A program made the position numbers and the translations under genes. The notes under the pieces were generated by a model. It saw nothing but the letters and a program-made list of their open reading frames with translations, was not told the DNA's origin and ran no database searches. Source: an uncultured Bacilli bacterium (lineage in GTDB: Bacteria > Bacillota_I > Bacilli_A > RF39 > UBA660). Taken from it: 33,900 nucleotides of DNA. This document shows positions 1 through 7,170 of this stretch, piece by piece; positions within the stretch are counted from its first letter, which is position 1, and each line of letters starts with the position of its first letter. Location of the stretch: NCBI GenBank assembly GCA_944363655.1, contig CALVUU010000095.1:1-33900 (forward strand). Reading direction: 5' to 3'.

Positions 1-1
1 A

Positions 2-283
2 TTTTATATAAAAAGCGCTGATAGTTTAGGTCAATCAAATTTGGAAGCATATGAATTTAAAAAAATTGACATTAATAACCCCAAACAACCTGAGCAAAAT
101 ACTGGACCTAAATTTGATATAGAAAATTTAGTGAAAAAGGACCAGCTTGATAATTTGGTCACAAAAGATAAATTGGGAGAAGAATTAAAAGCAGTTAGAA
201 TTGATTTAACACAAAAAATCGACGAACTAAAGAAATCTATAAACATTAAAAAATATCTAGAAGGAGATATAAAAGATGTCTAA
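2..283 (+). CDS. C-terminal part of an unidentified coiled-coil protein (5' partial)
   Basis: The reading frame is open from the left edge of the window with no stop, so the gene begins upstream; only about the last 93 residues are seen. The visible part is charged and helical, with a KKDQLDNLVTKDKLGEEL segment and a DLTQKIDELKKSI heptad-like run that suggest a coiled coil. A TTG at 41 is not preceded by a ribosome binding site, so I read through it. The gene overlaps the next start by 8 bases, so it belongs to the same virion-type operon. Function not recognised. Confidence 0.7.
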   Translation, partial: FYIKSADSLGQSNLEAYEFKKIDINNPKQPEQNTGPKFDIENLVKKDQLDNLVTKDKLGEELKAVRIDLTQKIDELKKSINIKKYLEGDIKDV

Positions 284-548
284 TCCATTAATGGGTAATA
301 ATACCCCTTCACAAGATATAAATACTTCTGCTAATGAATTATTACAGTTCTTAAATAATGGAGGTAATCCTGAGCAATTAGCTAAACAAATTATGAATAA
401 AAATCCACAAATCTCTAAGGGAATACAACAAATAAAGAACATGGCTGGTAATAGAAGTCCTAGAGAATTCGCAATTCAGTTCGCTAAACAGCGAGGAATG
501 GACCCTAACCTTATTATGCAGGTTCTTAATAAAATGGGTCTTAAATAA
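276..548 (+). CDS. Small phage protein of unknown function, virion block
   Basis: A 90-residue soluble protein with a good AAGGAG ribosome binding site just upstream, inside the end of the previous gene. The N-terminal half is Asn/Gln-rich (ELLQFLNNGGNPEQLAKQI). The C-terminal half ends in a basic helical motif, RSPREFAIQFAKQRGMDPNLIMQVLNKMG cut here into its key parts RSPREFA, KQRGMDP and MGLK. Proteins with this general build occur next to structural genes of Bacillota phages, which is from memory and not tested here. No enzymatic motif is visible. Confidence 0.7.
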   Translation: MSNPLMGNNTPSQDINTSANELLQFLNNGGNPEQLAKQIMNKNPQISKGIQQIKNMAGNRSPREFAIQFAKQRGMDPNLIMQVLNKMGLK

Positions 549-628
549 TTTAGGTATCTTCAACTATATTTTAATCCCGGGCAGAATAGAGTTGTTGATA
601 TAAATAAATTTTAAAAGGAGAAATTAAT

Positions 629-1426
629 ATGTATCAAGACGATAATAGTTTCGCAACTGGATACGCAGTTGGTCGTGATTCTAATAATAACGGCTATGGA
701 AACGGAATGTTCGGCGGAGACTGGGCTTGGATTTTAATCTTTGCTCTATTATTCGGCTGGGGTCGTGGTGGCTTTGGCGGAGGCTTCGGTGGATTTGGTG
801 AAAACGGATTCATTAGTGGTTATGATTTAGGAAAAGTTGCTACTACAAATGACGTTGCAGTTGGCTTTAATAACAGCGCTGTACTTTCAAGTTTGAATGA
901 CCTTAAACTTGGTCAAGCAGGAATTCAACAAACTCTTTGTCAAGGATTTAGTGGGATAAATTCTGCAATCAATACTAATGGTTATGAAACTAGACTTACT
1001 GTTAATGGTCTTTCTGCTCAATTAGCAGATTGTTGCTGCGGTATTCAAAGAAGCATTGATGGCGTAAATTATAATATGGCAAAAAATACTTGTGATATAA
1101 CAAACGCTATTCATAACTCTTCCCGTGATATAATCGACAATCAAAATGCTAACTATCGTGCAATCCACGATGAATTAGTTGCAAATAAGATTGAAGCTAA
1201 GAATGATAGAATTGCTGAATTACAACAACAAGTAACAGCATTACAATTCTCTGCTTCACAACAAGCTCAGAATGCGTTTATTACGGCTAATCAAGAAGCA
1301 CAAACTGCTGAACTTATCCGTAGACTTGGTAGAGACTGCCCAGTTCCAGCATTCGTAGTACCAAACCCAAATTGTTGCTATCCAACAAATTATAATTCTT
1401 GTGGTTGCAACTCTTGTGGCTATTAA
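629..1426 (+). CDS. Glycine/cysteine-rich virion-type protein
   Basis: A 265-residue protein preceded by AAGGAG. Residues about 31-45 form a hydrophobic, Trp-rich stretch (DWAWILIFALLFGWG) followed by a Gly/Phe repeat region (GGFGGGFGGFG). The middle (residues about 75-225) is Asn/Gln/Ala-rich and helical, with a CCCG motif and a DIIDNQNANYRAIHDEL helix. The tail is strikingly Cys-rich (NCCYP, CGCNSCGY). Such Gly-rich plus Cys-rich architecture suggests a structural or surface protein, but the specific role is unknown. The base composition is richer in G and C than the replication genes, mostly because of the glycine codons. Confidence 0.75.
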   Translation: MYQDDNSFATGYAVGRDSNNNGYGNGMFGGDWAWILIFALLFGWGRGGFGGGFGGFGENGFISGYDLGKVATTNDVAVGFNNSAVLSSLNDLKLGQAGIQQTLCQGFSGINSAINTNGYETRLTVNGLSAQLADCCCGIQRSIDGVNYNMAKNTCDITNAIHNSSRDIIDNQNANYRAIHDELVANKIEAKNDRIAELQQQVTALQFSASQQAQNAFITANQEAQTAELIRRLGRDCPVPAFVVPNPNCCYPTNYNSCGCNSCGY

Positions 1427-1470
1427 TTCCTACAATAAAATGTAGTTGAGAGAATTTAATACTTTCGTAA

Positions 1471-1499
1471 GGGTATAGATTTTCTCTATATCCTTATTT
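1471..1499 (+). terminator. Weak hairpin before the next gene
   Basis: GGGTATAGA (1471-1479) can pair with TCTATATCC (1485-1493), with one G-U pair and a 5-base loop. It is followed by TTATTT rather than a clean T-run. It could attenuate transcription or only tune messenger stability. Confidence 0.3.
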
Positions 1500-1518
1500 G
1501 ATTTCTAGGAGGATAATA

Positions 1519-1710
1519 GTGATTTATTATGATGATTTTAACGGTGGTAATAATGACGTTGGTAATTTACTTGACCTTATAAGTATTCTTATAGGTTATG
1601 AAAATTTAATGGAAAACCGTCAACAGTCAGCAGATAACGATGTTAATATGGCAAATCAAAAACAAGCAAAGCAAATACTTGATGATTTGCACGCACAATT
1701 TAACATTTAA
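1519..1710 (+). CDS. Small acidic protein of unknown function
   Basis: I place the start at GTG 1519 because AGGAGG (1507-1512) sits 6 bases upstream. The in-frame TTG at 1498 would put that binding site inside the gene. The product is 63 residues, begins V/M-IYYDDFNGGNNDVGN, and has a helical C-terminal half rich in Gln and Asn (QQSADNDVNMANQKQAK). No family recognised. The same frame stays open after the TAA stop for another 21 codons (see findings), so the protein may be longer in relatives. Confidence 0.6.
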   Translation: MIYYDDFNGGNNDVGNLLDLISILIGYENLMENRQQSADNDVNMANQKQAKQILDDLHAQFNI

Positions 1711-1780
1711 AATGCAATGTTAGAATATCAAAATCAACTATTAGAAGAAATTTTAAATTTATTAAAAGGAGAATAATATT

Positions 1781-2296
1781 ATGGCTTGTAGACCTGCTTG
1801 CAGATTATGCAAAAACTTAATTATTTCACAAAGTGTTACAGTAATTACAATCGATGGAACAGATACACTTGTTATTGATTTACCTTCAAGAACTTATGGT
1901 GATGGTTGTAAATATTGTATTGTGATTGCCCAAACAATTCCTACGACTGCAACAATAAATATGCCTGTTGCTTTCTCTATTGGTGGAGTAACGACGACTG
2001 TTTATCCATTTGTTAGATGCGATTGCGCTCAGGTTACTGCTTGCGCTATTAGAACTAGAACAAGATATTCAACATATGTATCAACAAATGCAACCGGTGG
2101 GGTATTCAAATCATTAGGAGGATTATGCTGCTACCCTAGCAATCAATTAGCGAGTTTACCAGCTCCTACGACTGCTACTCCTGCTTCAACTATACAAGAA
2201 GTAGAATCAGCAAATATATCTTCCACCCGTAATAACGCTAATACAAGAGTTACTAAAAATTCTTTAATAAAGAAGGAGGAAATGAAAGATGCGTAG
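1781..2296 (+). CDS. Virion-block protein with N-terminal Cys cluster
   Basis: A 171-residue protein with AAGGAG upstream. The N-terminus holds four cysteines in a short span (CRPACRLCKN). It is followed by a beta-rich, Thr/Val-rich region (SVTVITIDGTDTLVIDLPS, VAFSIGGVTTTVYPFV) that could fold as a small beta sandwich. Two more cysteine groups follow (CDCAQVTACA, CCYP). The C-terminal 40 residues are low-complexity Ala/Thr/Ser. It overlaps the next gene by 8 bases. The build fits a minor structural protein, but no family is identified. Confidence 0.7.
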   Translation: MACRPACRLCKNLIISQSVTVITIDGTDTLVIDLPSRTYGDGCKYCIVIAQTIPTTATINMPVAFSIGGVTTTVYPFVRCDCAQVTACAIRTRTRYSTYVSTNATGGVFKSLGGLCCYPSNQLASLPAPTTATPASTIQEVESANISSTRNNANTRVTKNSLIKKEEMKDA

Positions 2297-2900
2297 AAAT
2301 AGAATGATGGATATGTATATGCGAAGGGATATGATGCCTCGTAGGGATAGACGTATTATGCGTGATAATAGAATGGATGAAAATTATAATGAGGACTATA
2401 ATAGATACAATGATAGAGAATATCCAATGTACGAACGTGATAGAGCTTCTCATTATCCATTTAGGGTAGAAGGTGAATTTGGTAGATATGATGGACACCA
2501 TTATCCGATGTACCCTGATTATCCATATGGAGATATGAGAGGTAATAAAACTCCTAGATATTATGATTATGATTCAAATATGTTAGGAGAAGAAGACATT
2601 GAATATTGGTCAGAAAAATTAAAGAAAGAAGTAGAAGAAAAAGATAAACAATTTTTTACTAAAGAAAATATAAAAAAGAAAGCTATGGAAATGGGGATTA
2701 AATTTGATAAATTCTCAATGGAAGAATTTATGGTAACCGCTCTAATGATGTATACTGACTATTGTAAAACTCTAGGAACCGCTAATATGGATACCTATCT
2801 AAGGCTAGCAAAAGATTGGTTATGTGATGAAGATACAGCATTAAGATATGGCGAAAAACTTGCTAGTTATTATGATTACATTGTAGAAGGCCAAGACTAA
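2289..2900 (+). CDS. Arg/Met/Tyr-rich protein, probable virion component
   Basis: A 203-residue protein whose first half is highly unusual: Arg, Met, Asp and Tyr make up most of residues 1-100 (MMDMYMRRDMM, RRDRRIMRDNRM, YPMYPDYPYGD). The second half looks like an ordinary globular helical domain (MEEFMVTALMMYTDYCKTLG, WLCDEDTALRYGEKLASYY). An AAGGAGG ribosome binding site lies in the end of the upstream gene. The disordered basic head suggests contact with DNA or with another virion protein; that is inference only. Confidence 0.7.
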   Translation: MRRNRMMDMYMRRDMMPRRDRRIMRDNRMDENYNEDYNRYNDREYPMYERDRASHYPFRVEGEFGRYDGHHYPMYPDYPYGDMRGNKTPRYYDYDSNMLGEEDIEYWSEKLKKEVEEKDKQFFTKENIKKKAMEMGIKFDKFSMEEFMVTALMMYTDYCKTLGTANMDTYLRLAKDWLCDEDTALRYGEKLASYYDYIVEGQD

Positions 2901-2908
2901 TATAATGT

Positions 2909-3277
2909 ATGTCAAGGTTTGTCTATTATAACGCAAATCCTAGGGGTGAAAAAGAAAATGATTGTGTTACCAGAGCAATATTATTAGCGAGTGGTCTTGA
3001 TTATCAAACAGTTAGAGAAAAATTACATTATACTGCAAAGTTATTAAATTGCGATAAATTATGCGTTTGTTGTTATAGGCATTTACTAGATGATGTCCTA
3101 AAATATAAAAGAATAGAATGTGATGGCTATACTTTAGGCGAATTTGCTGACAAGTATCCATACGGAGTGTATCTCGTAAGAATGAATGGACATCTTAGTT
3201 GCCTAATAGATGGAACTGTTTATGATATTTGGGACTGCCGCAAGGAATGGCTTACCGATGCTTGGAAGGTAGATTAA
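2909..3277 (+). CDS. Putative papain-like (C/H/D) cysteine peptidase-fold protein
   Basis: A 122-residue protein. Motifs in order are NDCVTRAI with a cysteine at the start of a helix (residues about 17-24), GYTLGEFADKYP, and GHLSCLIDGTVYDIWDC with a histidine and an aspartate spaced as in papain-like enzymes. Cysteine, histidine and aspartate in this order fit a cysteine peptidase or transglutaminase fold, and related small proteins occur in Bacillota phages. A central CDKLCVCC segment adds further cysteines. The ribosome binding site is weak. The stop codon lies within the terminator hairpin, so this is the last gene of the left operon. The activity is a prediction. Confidence 0.6.
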   Translation: MSRFVYYNANPRGEKENDCVTRAILLASGLDYQTVREKLHYTAKLLNCDKLCVCCYRHLLDDVLKYKRIECDGYTLGEFADKYPYGVYLVRMNGHLSCLIDGTVYDIWDCRKEWLTDAWKVD

Positions 3278-3297
3278 TCTACCTTCTTATTTTTTTT
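3265..3297 (+). terminator. Strong intrinsic terminator closing the left operon
   Basis: A perfect 22-base inverted repeat spans 3265-3286 (GAAGGTAGA, loop TTAA, TCTACCTTC). It is followed by TTATTTTTTTT. The 9-bp stem plus U-tract is a textbook rho-independent terminator, and it overlaps the last codons and stop of the upstream gene. Confidence 0.9.
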
Positions 3298-3330
3298 GAA
3301 AAAAAAAGTTTAAAAAGATTATAAAAATAG

Positions 3331-3359
3331 TTGATTTTTAAGAATATATATAATATAAT
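3331..3359 (+). promoter_or_regulatory. Sigma-A-type promoter for the 3384 operon
   Basis: TTGATT at 3331-3336, a 17-bp spacer, TATAAT at 3354-3359. It lies between a terminator and the next ribosome binding site. The AT-rich run upstream (3300-3330) could act as an UP element. The same -35 hexamer and spacing recur at 11393 and 31527. Confidence 0.75.
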
Positions 3360-3383
3360 ATATATAATAAATAAGGAGGATAT

Positions 3384-3569
3384 ATGACAAAAGAACAAAG
3401 AAAAGCAATAAAAAGGATATGCGAAGATTATGACTTCGAAAATTTAAAGGAACTTCGCGATTGGTTTAAAGATTTCTATAGTGACCCTTTAGATTTAGAA
3501 CTTTGGGATAAAACAGAGGATGGTTTATATAGGAAATTATCTAAATTCTTAGATAAAGCATATGTTTAA
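3384..3569 (+). CDS. Small acidic protein of unknown function, first gene of an early-type operon
   Basis: A 61-residue charged protein with AAGGAGG placed 6-7 bases before ATG. It is rich in Asp, Glu, Lys and Trp (ELRDWFKDFYSDPLDLELWDK). It is the first gene after a strong sigma-A-type promoter. Small acidic proteins in that position are often host-takeover factors, but nothing in the sequence identifies a target. Confidence 0.6.
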   Translation: MTKEQRKAIKRICEDYDFENLKELRDWFKDFYSDPLDLELWDKTEDGLYRKLSKFLDKAYV

Positions 3570-3595
3570 AAAATAATAAAGGGGGGGTATAAAAT

Positions 3596-3793
3596 ATGAA
3601 GAAGAATAGAACTAGAGAAATTGTTAGATTAATTAAATTGACTTATAGTAGTAAGGGAGATATACAACAAAAAGTTGCAATTATTATTAATACAAGAAAA
3701 GTAGAAAAGAGTAATCTTATAATAGATACTTGTAATAAATATTTGGATTTATTGTATAATCAAAAATATGAATTACTTAAAAGGAATGCATAA
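3596..3793 (+). CDS. Small basic protein of unknown function
   Basis: A 65-residue Lys/Arg-rich protein preceded by a run of seven G residues, which can act as the ribosome binding site. Two predicted helices (TREIVRLIKLTYS, LIIDTCNKYLDLLYNQKYELL) flank a short beta-like KVAIIIN. Its stop TAA shares a base with the next ATG (TAATG), which implies translational coupling. Confidence 0.55.
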   Translation: MKKNRTREIVRLIKLTYSSKGDIQQKVAIIINTRKVEKSNLIIDTCNKYLDLLYNQKYELLKRNA

Positions 3794-4017
3794 TGAAAGA
3801 AATTAAAGATTGGAGAATAAAATATTATATGGATTGTATTATAACGGAGTACAATAGACATATTCTTAAAAACTATTCAAATAAAAAATTTATAGATACA
3901 AAATTTGTTAATCATCTTTATAAAAAAGAAAAACTAAAAAATAAAGGACTTGATAAATTAGATATTTTAAAGAAAATTTTAAAGGATGTAAAAGAAGGTA
4001 AATATGATAAAAATTGA
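3793..4017 (+). CDS. Small lysine-rich helical protein of unknown function
   Basis: A 74-residue protein, strongly basic (KKEKLKNKGLDKLDILKK) and probably all-helical. It is coupled upstream by a TAATG overlap and overlaps the start of the helicase gene by 14 bases, so it is co-translated with it. No family is recognised; a nucleic-acid-binding role is possible given the charge. Confidence 0.55.
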   Translation: MKEIKDWRIKYYMDCIITEYNRHILKNYSNKKFIDTKFVNHLYKKEKLKNKGLDKLDILKKILKDVKEGKYDKN

Positions 4018-5674
4018 AGAACGTCCAGCAAGGAAATTACCTGGTATTACTAATCTATTTGTAAAATTTAATTATAATTTAGATATATTGGAACTTATTC
4101 GACAATTGCCAAATAGACATTATGATAAAAATACAAAAGAGTGGGAAATACCATTAAACAAAATTGAATACTTGATAAATGAAATTGATGAAGATTTTGA
4201 GATAATTCCATATGAAGAAGAAAAATCAAATATACAATATATCCCTGATGATTATATTTTTAAAACTAATCCATATCCCCATCAACGAGAAGGAATACAA
4301 TTTGGGTTGAATAATAATTATTGGATTCTTGGGGATGAGCAAGGTTTAGGTAAAACTAAACAAATTATTGATTTAGCCTGCATTCTTAAAAAACAGGGTA
4401 AAATAAAACACTGCCTAATAATTTGTGGAGTTAATAGTTTAAAGTTAAACTGGCTTAATGAGGTATCAATACATTCAAACGAAAAGGGTTATATTCTAGG
4501 AACTCGACTTTTAAAAAATGGTAAAAAACAAATTGGGTCTTTGCAGGATAGAATTGATGACTTAAAAAACATACCTGATGATATATTATTTTTAATTACT
4601 AATATAGAAACATTTAGAGATGATAATTTTAAAGATGCTTTAAAAAAAGATACATTAATTGATATGGCGGTTATTGATGAAGCACATAAGGTTAAAAATC
4701 CTACTAGTGAACAGGGTAGAAATATATTAAAACTTACTGATTTTAAATATAAAATAGCAATGACGGGAACTCTTATAATGAATAATCCATTAGATGCTTA
4801 TACATCACTCAAATGGTTAGGAATAGAAAAGAGTAATTTTTCTACTTTTAAAAATTTTTATTGTAATTATGGTGGTTTTGGTAATCATCAAATTATTGGA
4901 TATAAAAATCTATCGGTTTTAAGAGAAATGATTTCAAAGCACATGTTACGTAGAACAAAAGAAGAGGTCTTAGATTTGCCGCCTAAAATTCATCAAACCG
5001 AATTTGTTGATATGGGAATTAAGCAAAGAAAAATATATAATGATGTTAAAAATTGTATAATGATGCAACTAGATAAAATATTAATGAATCCTAATCCTTT
5101 AACCGAATTATTAAGATTAAGACAAGCAACAGGTGCCACTAGTTTATTAAGTTCTACCGTTAATGAAAGTGCAAAACTTGATAGATTAGAAGATTTAATT
5201 GAAGAAATTGCAGCGGAAGGTAAAAAAGCGATAGTGTTTAGTAACTGGGAACAAATGACTATATTAGCAAAACAAAGATTATTAAATTATAATCCTGCTT
5301 ATATTGCAGGTGGAGAAATTAAAGATATTGATATAGATAAAGAAAAAAGAAAATTTCAGGAAGATCCTTCTTGTAAGGTTATAATTGGTACTACTAGTAA
5401 ACTTGGCACTGGGCATACTTTAACGGCTGCATCAACAGTTATATTTTTAGATAGTCCTTGGAATAGAGCAAATAAAGAGCAAGCAGAAGATAGGGCACAC
5501 AGAATAGGAACTCAGGGCACCGTTAATGTTATTACCTTAGTTTGTAAGAATACTATTGATGAAAGAATAGAAGAAATAATTAATCACAAAGGTGAAATGG
5601 CAGATATGTTAGTCGATGGCAAATTCTCGCGTCAAAATTATAAGCAGTTGGTATCGTTTTTACTGCAAGATTAA
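4004..5674 (+). CDS. SNF2-type superfamily 2 DNA helicase/translocase
   Basis: A 556-residue ATP-dependent DNA translocase. Residues about 1-70 resemble the HARP-like substrate-recognition region of SMARCAL1-type proteins (NRHYDKNTKEWEIP). The SNF2 helicase motifs follow: a Q-like PYPHQREGIQF (residues 91-100), Walker A GDEQGLGKTKQ (110-120), a DEAH box (VIDEAHKVKNP), motif III MTGT, motif V SKLGTGHTLTAAS, and motif VI QAEDRAHRIGTQG. All key residues are intact. Relatives anneal or remodel forks, and phage members may help replication restart or strand separation. It sits just upstream of replication genes. Family assignment is firm; the specific role is inferred. Confidence 0.93.
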   Translation: MIKIEERPARKLPGITNLFVKFNYNLDILELIRQLPNRHYDKNTKEWEIPLNKIEYLINEIDEDFEIIPYEEEKSNIQYIPDDYIFKTNPYPHQREGIQFGLNNNYWILGDEQGLGKTKQIIDLACILKKQGKIKHCLIICGVNSLKLNWLNEVSIHSNEKGYILGTRLLKNGKKQIGSLQDRIDDLKNIPDDILFLITNIETFRDDNFKDALKKDTLIDMAVIDEAHKVKNPTSEQGRNILKLTDFKYKIAMTGTLIMNNPLDAYTSLKWLGIEKSNFSTFKNFYCNYGGFGNHQIIGYKNLSVLREMISKHMLRRTKEEVLDLPPKIHQTEFVDMGIKQRKIYNDVKNCIMMQLDKILMNPNPLTELLRLRQATGATSLLSSTVNESAKLDRLEDLIEEIAAEGKKAIVFSNWEQMTILAKQRLLNYNPAYIAGGEIKDIDIDKEKRKFQEDPSCKVIIGTTSKLGTGHTLTAASTVIFLDSPWNRANKEQAEDRAHRIGTQGTVNVITLVCKNTIDERIEEIINHKGEMADMLVDGKFSRQNYKQLVSFLLQD

Positions 5675-5705
5675 AAAGCATTATAAAATTATTAAGGAGA
5701 GAAAA

Positions 5706-5960
5706 ATGAGAGTGTATACAATAGAAGATATTGCAAAAGAATTAAATAAGAATAAACTAACTATTCGTCATTGGATTATTTGGGATGAACAAAATATTAA
5801 TCAATTATTACCCAAACCTTTTAAAATTATTGGAAATTTTAAAAAAACAAGACTATATGATGAAGATGGTTTACAAAAATTTAAAGATTTTGATAAATAT
5901 ATAAAAGAGCACCCTGGTATTATGGCGGAGTATAATAAAAAACATTTTTGGAAAAAATAA
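5706..5960 (+). CDS. MerR-like small DNA-binding protein
   Basis: I choose ATG 5706, which has AAGGAG about 7 bases upstream; an earlier in-frame start at 5616 lies inside the helicase gene and has no such site. The 84-residue product begins with a helix-turn-helix of the MerR/excisionase kind (YTIEDIAKELNKNKLTIRHWI), followed by a beta wing (FKIIGNFKKTRLYDEDGLQKF). There is no effector domain, so it is a stand-alone binding domain that may act as a regulator or accessory DNA-binding factor. Confidence 0.7.
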   Translation: MRVYTIEDIAKELNKNKLTIRHWIIWDEQNINQLLPKPFKIIGNFKKTRLYDEDGLQKFKDFDKYIKEHPGIMAEYNKKHFWKK

Positions 5961-5968
5961 TAATTATT

Positions 5969-6002
5969 GTTTATGTTTTAATAAATATATTTATATATTA
6001 TA
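5969..6002 (+). promoter_or_regulatory. Bipartite phage promoter-like element, copy 1
   Basis: GTTTATGTTTTA (5969-5980), 9-bp spacer, TTTATATATTATA (5990-6002). This is one of six elements with the same two halves and the same spacing, each just before a gene start. Here the next ATG is at 6018 with AAGGAGG between. Confidence 0.75.
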
Positions 6003-6017
6003 GTAAGGAGGAAAATA

Positions 6018-6404
6018 ATGCAAGAAGAAAAATTTAAAGAAAAATTAAATGAAATTATACCTAAATTTTTCGAAATAAATGAAATTGCTAAATCATCTAA
6101 GAAAGAATCCGAATCATATAAAGAAGAGATTAAATCAATTTTTGATGAACTTGATATTAAATCTTACGAATATGATAATATTAAAGTTAGTATTTCTGAG
6201 ATTGAAAAAACTTCATTTATCGAGCCTTTAGTTATTAATTATTTAAAACAACATAATTTAGAACATTTAATCAGAACTAAAGAATATATTGATGAAGCAG
6301 ACATATTAATGGCTGCAAGTAAAGGTGAAATTGATGTTGTAGACTTAGAGCCATTTACTCAAACAAAAATAGAAAAAAGAATAAATATAAATAGGAGAAA
6401 ATAA
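6018..6404 (+). CDS. Helical protein of unknown function, replication operon
   Basis: A 128-residue acidic-basic helical protein, with a probable N-terminal coiled coil (residues 1-45, KFKEKLNEIIPKFFEINEI then SKKESESYKEEIK). The C-terminal half is more globular (FIEPLVINYLKQHNLEHLI). It has a good AAGGAGG site, is first after promoter element copy 1, and is coupled by TAATG to the following ssDNA-binding protein, so a replication-linked role is plausible. No family recognised. Confidence 0.6.
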   Translation: MQEEKFKEKLNEIIPKFFEINEIAKSSKKESESYKEEIKSIFDELDIKSYEYDNIKVSISEIEKTSFIEPLVINYLKQHNLEHLIRTKEYIDEADILMAASKGEIDVVDLEPFTQTKIEKRININRRK

Positions 6405-6985
6405 TGTTAAATCAAATTAAAATTACGGGTATAATTTCAAGAGAGCCTCAAATACTTTATACTAATAAGAAAGGTCAAAATAAATATCAATTTTTTATAG
6501 ATTGTAAAAGAACTTCTGGTGTTATTGATACAATACCAGTAATAACATCAGAGAATGATTTAAAAACAGGTCAAAGAGTTTGTATTGAAGGTCATTATTC
6601 TAGTTTTAATAAAATAGAAGATGATAAAAGAAGATTAAAATTAAATGTTGATGCTAAAATAATTAGTATTGAATATGATGACAAAGATATTAATGAAGTT
6701 GAATTAGAAGGATTTATTTGTAAAAATCCTCTAATAAGGACAACTCCTGCTGGAAGAATAATTGCAGATGTTTTATTAGCAATCAATAGAATAAATTCAA
6801 ATTATAGTGATTATATTCCTATTATATTTTGGGAATCAACTATAAAAATGTTGGAAAATTTAAAGATTGGTGATAAAATAAAGATTAAGGGTAGAGTTCA
6901 AAGCAGAATATATACAAAAGAAAATATTGAATATACTGCTTATGAAGTATCAGCATCTGATTTAAAAATTTTAGAAAATTTGTAA
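6404..6985 (+). CDS. Single-stranded DNA-binding protein with two OB folds
   Basis: A 193-residue protein that looks like two tandem OB folds. The first runs from MLNQIKITGIISREPQ to about residue 90 with GQRVCIEGHYSS. The second begins VELEGFICKNPLIRTTPAGR and contains LLAINR, YIPIIFWE and GDKIKIKGRVQSR, the pattern of bacterial SSB. There is no acidic SSB tail. It should coat single-stranded DNA during replication. The window also encodes a gp32-like protein (12230), so there are two unrelated ssDNA-binding proteins. Strong family match, moderate certainty on exact role. Confidence 0.8.
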   Translation: MLNQIKITGIISREPQILYTNKKGQNKYQFFIDCKRTSGVIDTIPVITSENDLKTGQRVCIEGHYSSFNKIEDDKRRLKLNVDAKIISIEYDDKDINEVELEGFICKNPLIRTTPAGRIIADVLLAINRINSNYSDYIPIIFWESTIKMLENLKIGDKIKIKGRVQSRIYTKENIEYTAYEVSASDLKILENL

Positions 6986-6991
6986 AAATAA

Positions 6992-7020
6992 TTGTATTTT
7001 TTCTAAAAATATAATATAAT
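6992..7020 (+). promoter_or_regulatory. Sigma-A-type promoter for the structured leader
   Basis: TTGTAT (6992-6997), 17-bp spacer, TATAAT (7015-7020). A start site about 7-8 bases downstream would place the 5' end right at the first hairpin of the leader RNA (7029). Confidence 0.75.
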
Positions 7021-7028
7021 ATAATAAA

Positions 7029-7157
7029 GTTCGTGAGAACATTCCTACGATATGCCCGCCCGTATATCGTACGGGTAATATCGTAGGTTATATAAATAAC
7101 CTATAAACGAAAAGGTGGGCGGACCAAAGTAGTTTATAGGTTATTTTTATTTTAACT
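7029..7157 (+). ncRNA. Structured leader RNA with pseudoknot and alternative hairpins (candidate riboswitch or attenuator)
   Basis: The leader folds extensively. A GTTC-GTGA-GAAC hairpin (7029-7040) opens it. A 10-bp stem follows (7044-7053 with 7078-7087) enclosing CCCGTA/TACGGG (7059-7064 with 7070-7075). A perfect 15-bp stem (7094-7108 with 7132-7146) comes next, then a T-rich tract. The loop of the last stem holds GGTGGGC (7114-7120), which can pair with GCCCGCC (7054-7060), one pair being G-U. ATAACCT (7096-7102) can pair with AGGTTAT at 7085-7091 or with AGGTTAT at 7138-7144, giving two exclusive folds. I could not match it to a known riboswitch or ribozyme class. It leads the replication initiator gene. 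Confidence 0.7.
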
Positions 7158-7170
7158 TTGAGGAGGTCTT

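Noticed and set aside
31..246. Minus-strand open frame across the first gene
   Set aside because: Lies wholly antisense to a packed + strand gene set, has no ribosome binding site and reads as a hydrophobic shadow.
7039..7046. ACATTCCT resembling the cleavage site of hatchet ribozymes
   Set aside because: The rest of the hatchet conserved segments are not found in order; a short match by chance.
7029..7157. A hammerhead, twister, pistol or preQ1 riboswitch at this leader
   Set aside because: No CTGANGA core and no match that I can place to the consensus of the other classes; kept as an unassigned structured RNA only.
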